From Rickettsiales bacterium (GTDB lineage Bacteria > Pseudomonadota > Alphaproteobacteria > Rickettsiales > JANQQO01), in the NCBI GenBank assembly GCA_028289305.1, contig JANQQO010000091.1:1-8804 (forward strand): a DNA stretch of 8,804 nucleotides, given 5' to 3'. Under the pieces are notes generated by a model, which was not told the origin of the DNA, did no database searches, and saw only the letters and a list, made by a program, of their open reading frames with translations. Each line of letters starts with the position of its first letter. The first letter of the stretch is position 1. The position numbers were made by a program, and so were the translations under genes. Below are positions 5,332 through 8,804 of the stretch, piece by piece.

Positions 5332-5342
5332 TACCCTAATAT
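5314..5342 (+). promoter_or_regulatory. Candidate promoter for the dgt-argS run, inside the erpA 5' end
   Basis: TTGTTG (5314-5319) is 17 bp from TAATAT (5337-5342). Hexamer matches are only moderate (three and four of six), but the 22-bp gap between the divergent starts forces any promoter to overlap erpA coding sequence, and this is the best-spaced pair there. It predicts a start near 5349. Confidence 0.3.
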
Positions 5343-5353
5343 TCTAGCCGCTT

Positions 5354-6583
5354 ATGGCCAAAAATGCGAGAAAAAATACACAGGAAGGTGGCACGCAAGG
5401 AGTGATGGGTGCGTTGGCGGGGTATGCCTGTTTGGCAGAGCAGACGCGCGGCAGGCTACATGCGGAGGAGGAGAGCGCGACGCGGAGTGTGTATCAGCGC
5501 GATCGGGATCGGATTATTCACTCGGCGGCGTTTCGGCGGTTGGAATATAAAACGCAGGTATTTGTGAACCATGAGGGTGATCATTTTCGCACGCGCTTGA
5601 CGCATAGTTTGGAAGTAGCGCAGCTGGCGCGGTCGATCGCGCGTGAATTGGCGCTGGATGAAGATCTTTCAGAGGCGCTGGCGCTGGCGCATGATTTGGG
5701 ACATCCTCCGTTTGGGCATGCGGGTGAGGCGGGTTTGCAAGGTGTGATGGTTGATTTTGGTGGGTTTGATCATAATGCGCAATCGCTGCGAGTGCTGACC
5801 AAGCTCGAGCAGATTTACGCGGAGTTTGATGGGCTGAACCTGACCTGGGAGACACTGGAAGGGGTGGCGAAGCATAACGGTCCGCGGGTAGAAAAAGCAG
5901 ACGAGGCGCCGGCTGCGCGGGCACTAGCGGAATATACGGCGCAGCATGATTTGGAGCTGCATAGCTATGCGAGTTTAGAGGCGCAGATCACGGCGCTGTG
6001 TGATGATATTGCGTATAATAACCATGATATTGAGGATGGGTTGCGCGCGGGATTGTTTGCGCGGGAAGATGTGATGGCCGTGCCGCTGGTAGGTGAGGTG
6101 TTTGCCGAAGTGCGACAGCATTACCCGGAGCTGGATGATGCGCGTCTGATTCATGAGACCAAGCGGCGGCTGATCAACCGGATGTGTAGCGATTTGGTGG
6201 AGGAGACGCGGCATAATATAGAAAATGCGAATGTGCAGACTGTGGCAGATGTGCGTGGGCTTTCTTATGCGACCGCGGCGTTTTCAGAGACGATGACCGA
6301 GCAGATGCAGGCGGTGAAAGCGTTTTTAAATGAGCGAATGTATCGGCATTATAAGGTGAATCGCATGACGAGTAAGGCAACGCGGATTTTGCATGAGCTG
6401 TTTACGTTTTTCTTAGAGCGGCCGGATACGCTGCCGCCGGAATGGTATGCGCGGACCGATGGGCCGGGCTCGCAAACCACCGCTGTGGCGGCAGCAGATT
6501 ATATTGCCGGTATGACGGACCGGTATGCGGTGCAGGAGCATAAGCGCGTGTTTGATGTGACGTATAAAATTATTGGTGGGTGA
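5354..6583 (+). CDS. dgt: dGTPase-like deoxynucleotide triphosphohydrolase (HD domain)
   Basis: A 409-residue HD-superfamily enzyme of the dGTPase-like subfamily common in Alphaproteobacteria. Such enzymes hydrolyse dNTPs to deoxynucleoside and tripolyphosphate in the cytosol. In order one sees RGRLH, QRDRDRIIHSAAFRRLEYKTQVF (residues 48-70), FRTRLTHSLEVAQLAR with metal ligand His84, LAHDLGHPPFGHAGE with His113-Asp114, and CDDIAYNNHDIEDGL with the last metal Asp at about 217-218. All metal ligands are present. The ATG at 5354 has no Shine-Dalgarno; an in-frame ATG at 5405 (residue 18, MGALAGYACLAEQ) follows AAGGAG closely and would drop a polar, low-complexity leader, so it is a serious alternative. 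The stop is one base before the argS ATG, indicating co-transcription. Substrate preference among dNTPs cannot be read from sequence. Confidence 0.92.
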   Translation: MAKNARKNTQEGGTQGVMGALAGYACLAEQTRGRLHAEEESATRSVYQRDRDRIIHSAAFRRLEYKTQVFVNHEGDHFRTRLTHSLEVAQLARSIARELALDEDLSEALALAHDLGHPPFGHAGEAGLQGVMVDFGGFDHNAQSLRVLTKLEQIYAEFDGLNLTWETLEGVAKHNGPRVEKADEAPAARALAEYTAQHDLELHSYASLEAQITALCDDIAYNNHDIEDGLRAGLFAREDVMAVPLVGEVFAEVRQHYPELDDARLIHETKRRLINRMCSDLVEETRHNIENANVQTVADVRGLSYATAAFSETMTEQMQAVKAFLNERMYRHYKVNRMTSKATRILHELFTFFLERPDTLPPEWYARTDGPGSQTTAVAAADYIAGMTDRYAVQEHKRVFDVTYKIIGG

Positions 6584-6584
6584 A

Positions 6585-8336
6585 ATGAATCGCTATCAAC
6601 AGATGCGGCAGCAGGTGACCCAGGTGCTGGAGGCGCTGATGCGCGAGGGAGCGCTGCCGAATGATTTGGTGCTGGATGCGGTGACGGTGGAGCCGCCGCG
6701 CGATGCGGCGCATGGGGATATGGCGACCAATGCAGCGATGGTGATTGCCAAACCAGCAGGGAAAAAGCCACGCGAGGTGGCGGAGCTGTTGGTGGCGAAG
6801 ATACAGGATTTTGCCGAGGTGGAAACCGCGGAGATTGCGGGGCCAGGATTTATCAATCTACGAGTGAAGCCGGAACTATGGCAGAGCGTGGTGCGCGATG
6901 TGCTGGAGCATGGCGTGGGCTATGGCAATGTGGATATTGGTGAGGGGCAGGCGGTGAATATTGAATATGTGTCGGCGAACCCGACCGGGCCGATGCATAT
7001 TGGCCATGCGCGTGGTGCGGTGGTGGGCGATGTGCTGGCGCTGTTGATGATGAAGGCTGGGTATAATGTAACGAAGGAGTATTACATTAATGATGCCGGG
7101 GCGCAGGTGGAGGCGCTGACGCGCTCGGCGTATTTGCGCTATAAGGAAGCGCTGGGTGAGGAGATTGGTGAAATCCCAGAAGGGCTTTACCCAGGTGCGT
7201 ATTTAAAGCGGGTGGGAGAAGGCTTCGCGCTGGCGCATGATCATAAATATAACCATGTTGATGAGGAAAAGTGGTTCCCGGTGGTGCGGGAATTTGTGAT
7301 TGATGCGATGATGACGGAGATTCGTGAAGAATTGCAGTTTTTAGGCATTGAGCATGATGTGTTTAGCTCCGAGCAGGCGCTGATAGATGGGGAAAAGCTG
7401 GAAGCGGTGATGGGCGTACTGGAAAAAAAGAACCTGTTGTATCAGGGTGTGTTGGAGCCGCCGAAGGGTAAGACGCCAGAAGATTGGGAGCCGCGGAAGC
7501 AGCTGCTGTTCCGCTCGACATCGTATGGCGATGATATTGACCGGCCGCTGAAAAAATCGGATGGGAGTCATACCTATTTTTCGTCGGATATTGCCTATCA
7601 CTATGACAAGCTAGATCGCGGATTTCGCCGCATGATCTTGGTGTTGGGGGCGGATCATGGTGGGTATGTGAAGCGTATGCAGGCGGCGGTGGGTGCGATG
7701 AGTGAGGGTATAGCGCGGCTGGATGTGGTGCTGTATCAGCTGGTGAATTTTTTAGAAGGCGGGGAGCCGATGAAGATGTCAAAACGTGCAGGCACGTATT
7801 TGACGGTGCGGGATGTGATTGATGCGGTGGGCAAGGATGTGGTGCGGTTTATTATGCTGACACGCAAGAATGATGCGGTGTTGGATTTTGATTTGCAGAA
7901 AGTGACGGAGCAATCCAAGGATAACCCGGTATTTTATGTGCAGTATGCGCATGCGCGGAGCTGTTCGGTGTTGCGGCGGGCGGCGCAGGAGCTGCCGGAT
8001 GCAGTGAAGGATGGGTATGATGTGACGGCTGAGACTTTGGCGCTGCTTGCAAGCGAAGATGAAATCGCGCTGATCAAGCAGATAGCACAATGGCCGCGCG
8101 TGGTGGAGGCGGCGGCACAGCAGTTAGAGCCGCACCGTATCGCATTTTATTTGCAGGAGCTTGCTGCGGAGTTTCATGCGCTGTGGAATAAGGGCAATGA
8201 CAATCCAGATTTACGCTTTATAATAGAGGACAATGCGGCACTGACGAAGGCGCGTCTTTCTTTGGTAAAAGCGCTGGCGACGGTGATTGCTTCGGGCCTG
8301 CATGTGATGGGTGTGGAACCTGTGCATGAGATGTAA
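6585..8336 (+). CDS. argS: Arginyl-tRNA synthetase
   Basis: A class I aminoacyl-tRNA synthetase that charges tRNA-Arg with arginine in the cytoplasm. From the ATG at 6585 it has 583 residues, normal for the family. The N-terminal additive domain specific to ArgS spans about residues 1-105 (RDAAHGDMATNAAM, GPGFINL). The catalytic core follows with VEYVSANPTGPMHIGHARG in near-consensus form (IEYVSANPTGP here) and HIGH at 138-141, YYINDAGAQ, and the KMSKR loop at 397-401. The C-terminal all-helical anticodon-binding domain runs to the TAA. An in-frame TTG at 6573 would add four residues but overlaps dgt; the ATG with GGTGGG upstream is preferred. It lies one base after dgt and 18 bp before the SPOR-type gene, so it is in the middle of an operon-like run. 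No missing or altered motif is seen. Confidence 0.97.
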   Translation: MNRYQQMRQQVTQVLEALMREGALPNDLVLDAVTVEPPRDAAHGDMATNAAMVIAKPAGKKPREVAELLVAKIQDFAEVETAEIAGPGFINLRVKPELWQSVVRDVLEHGVGYGNVDIGEGQAVNIEYVSANPTGPMHIGHARGAVVGDVLALLMMKAGYNVTKEYYINDAGAQVEALTRSAYLRYKEALGEEIGEIPEGLYPGAYLKRVGEGFALAHDHKYNHVDEEKWFPVVREFVIDAMMTEIREELQFLGIEHDVFSSEQALIDGEKLEAVMGVLEKKNLLYQGVLEPPKGKTPEDWEPRKQLLFRSTSYGDDIDRPLKKSDGSHTYFSSDIAYHYDKLDRGFRRMILVLGADHGGYVKRMQAAVGAMSEGIARLDVVLYQLVNFLEGGEPMKMSKRAGTYLTVRDVIDAVGKDVVRFIMLTRKNDAVLDFDLQKVTEQSKDNPVFYVQYAHARSCSVLRRAAQELPDAVKDGYDVTAETLALLASEDEIALIKQIAQWPRVVEAAAQQLEPHRIAFYLQELAAEFHALWNKGNDNPDLRFIIEDNAALTKARLSLVKALATVIASGLHVMGVEPVHEM

Positions 8337-8354
8337 GCCGGGGAGGCTTTTAAG

Positions 8355-8804
8355 ATGACAGACGATAGACCAGAACTAAATATTCCCAACCCACGTGTGC
8401 AGCGGCGTATGGCGCCGCCGCCGCCACCACCACCGCCGCCGCCGGAGCCACCGCGCTCGGCTAAAGGGAATAGGCGTGGCGGTATATTTCCCTCGCTGGT
8501 GATGATTGTGACGATTGGAGGGCTGGGTGTGCTTGGTTGGTATGCGTATGATGCTGGCAAGCACCCGCTGGATTTGGCAGAAGTGCCGGTGGTGCATGCG
8601 AAGGAAGGACCGTTTAAGATTAAGCCGCAGCATCCTGGAGGTATGGAGATTTTGAATACCGATAAATCGGTGTTTGATGTGATCTCAGAAGATCAGCCGA
8701 AACAAGAAGTAGCGCAAGTGCGCCCGGTGGCAGAAGAGCCGGTGGAACGGGCGCCGATTTCGATTACGCCAAAAGCCATATCTGATAGTGATAAAACGGC
8801 GGAA
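8355..8804 (+). CDS. Membrane-anchored SPOR-type protein (partial, 3' end outside window)
   Basis: The frame is open from ATG 8355 to the right edge (150 codons). The Shine-Dalgarno is strong: GGGAGG eight bases upstream. Residues 1-43 are cytosolic and include ten consecutive prolines (21-30) followed by basic residues. Residues ~44-65 (FPSLVMIVTIGGLGVLGWYAY) are a single membrane span, so the rest is periplasmic. The segment PFKIKPQHPGGMEILNTDKSVFDVI is the conserved juxtamembrane motif of the SPOR-domain protein encoded after argS in many Alphaproteobacteria, and it precedes a long disordered Pro/Glu-rich linker that begins here. The peptidoglycan-binding SPOR domain itself would be at the C-terminus and is not in view, so that call rests on motif and gene order. 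The likely role is binding denuded glycan at the division site. Confidence 0.8.
   Translation, partial: MTDDRPELNIPNPRVQRRMAPPPPPPPPPPEPPRSAKGNRRGGIFPSLVMIVTIGGLGVLGWYAYDAGKHPLDLAEVPVVHAKEGPFKIKPQHPGGMEILNTDKSVFDVISEDQPKQEVAQVRPVAEEPVERAPISITPKAISDSDKTAE

Noticed and set aside
8174..8560. Minus-strand frame containing a long glycine run near the right edge
   Set aside because: It is the complement of the argS 3' end and of the proline run in the SPOR-type gene, with no independent support.

Overview
The window looks like an alphaproteobacterial chromosome. The strongest sign is the right half, where an ErpA-type Fe-S carrier gene lies divergent to a compact same-strand run of dGTPase-like gene, argS and a membrane-anchored SPOR-type gene. 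That order is familiar from Alphaproteobacteria. Genus cannot be fixed from the sequence. All right-half reading frames are intact and tightly packed, so this part is ordinary housekeeping core.

Left to right: positions 1-539 hold the 3' half of tsaD (tRNA t6A synthesis). Convergent to it, on the minus strand, is a four-gene accessory unit (576-3232). Transcribed right to left, it starts with a 478-residue protein. This protein joins a phage Mu gpF-like (MuF) head-morphogenesis domain to a short C-terminal domain resembling polymorphic toxin tips. Three tandem paralogous acidic proteins of about 125 residues follow, the first overlapping the toxin stop by ATGA. I read this as a MuF polymorphic toxin with one adjacent immunity gene and two further immunity paralogues. 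MuF toxins are a described class carried by temperate phages. What stands out here is the lack of any other phage gene in view, the mosaic immunity array, and the sharp base-composition break at the toxin-domain boundary.

Positions 3301-4173 (+) encode a phytochelatin synthase-like cysteine peptidase with its Gln/Cys/His/Asp active-site pattern intact, behind a promoter that predicts a leaderless mRNA. Its 3' end runs into a heptanucleotide repeat. On the minus strand follow xthA (exonuclease III) and, upstream of it, erpA. The erpA stop codon sits in a hairpin that abuts the xthA start codon. Only 22 bp separate erpA from the divergent dGTPase-like gene. Then come argS and the 5' part of a polyproline-containing, single-span SPOR-family gene that leaves the window.

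Functionally the window mixes translation fidelity (TsaD, ArgS), DNA and nucleotide quality control (XthA, Dgt), Fe-S delivery (ErpA), envelope/division (SPOR-type protein) and thiol metabolism (phytochelatin synthase-like protein), plus one horizontally acquired conflict module. No stretch over 300 bases lacks a gene. I saw no tRNA, rRNA, CRISPR array, transposase or integrase.
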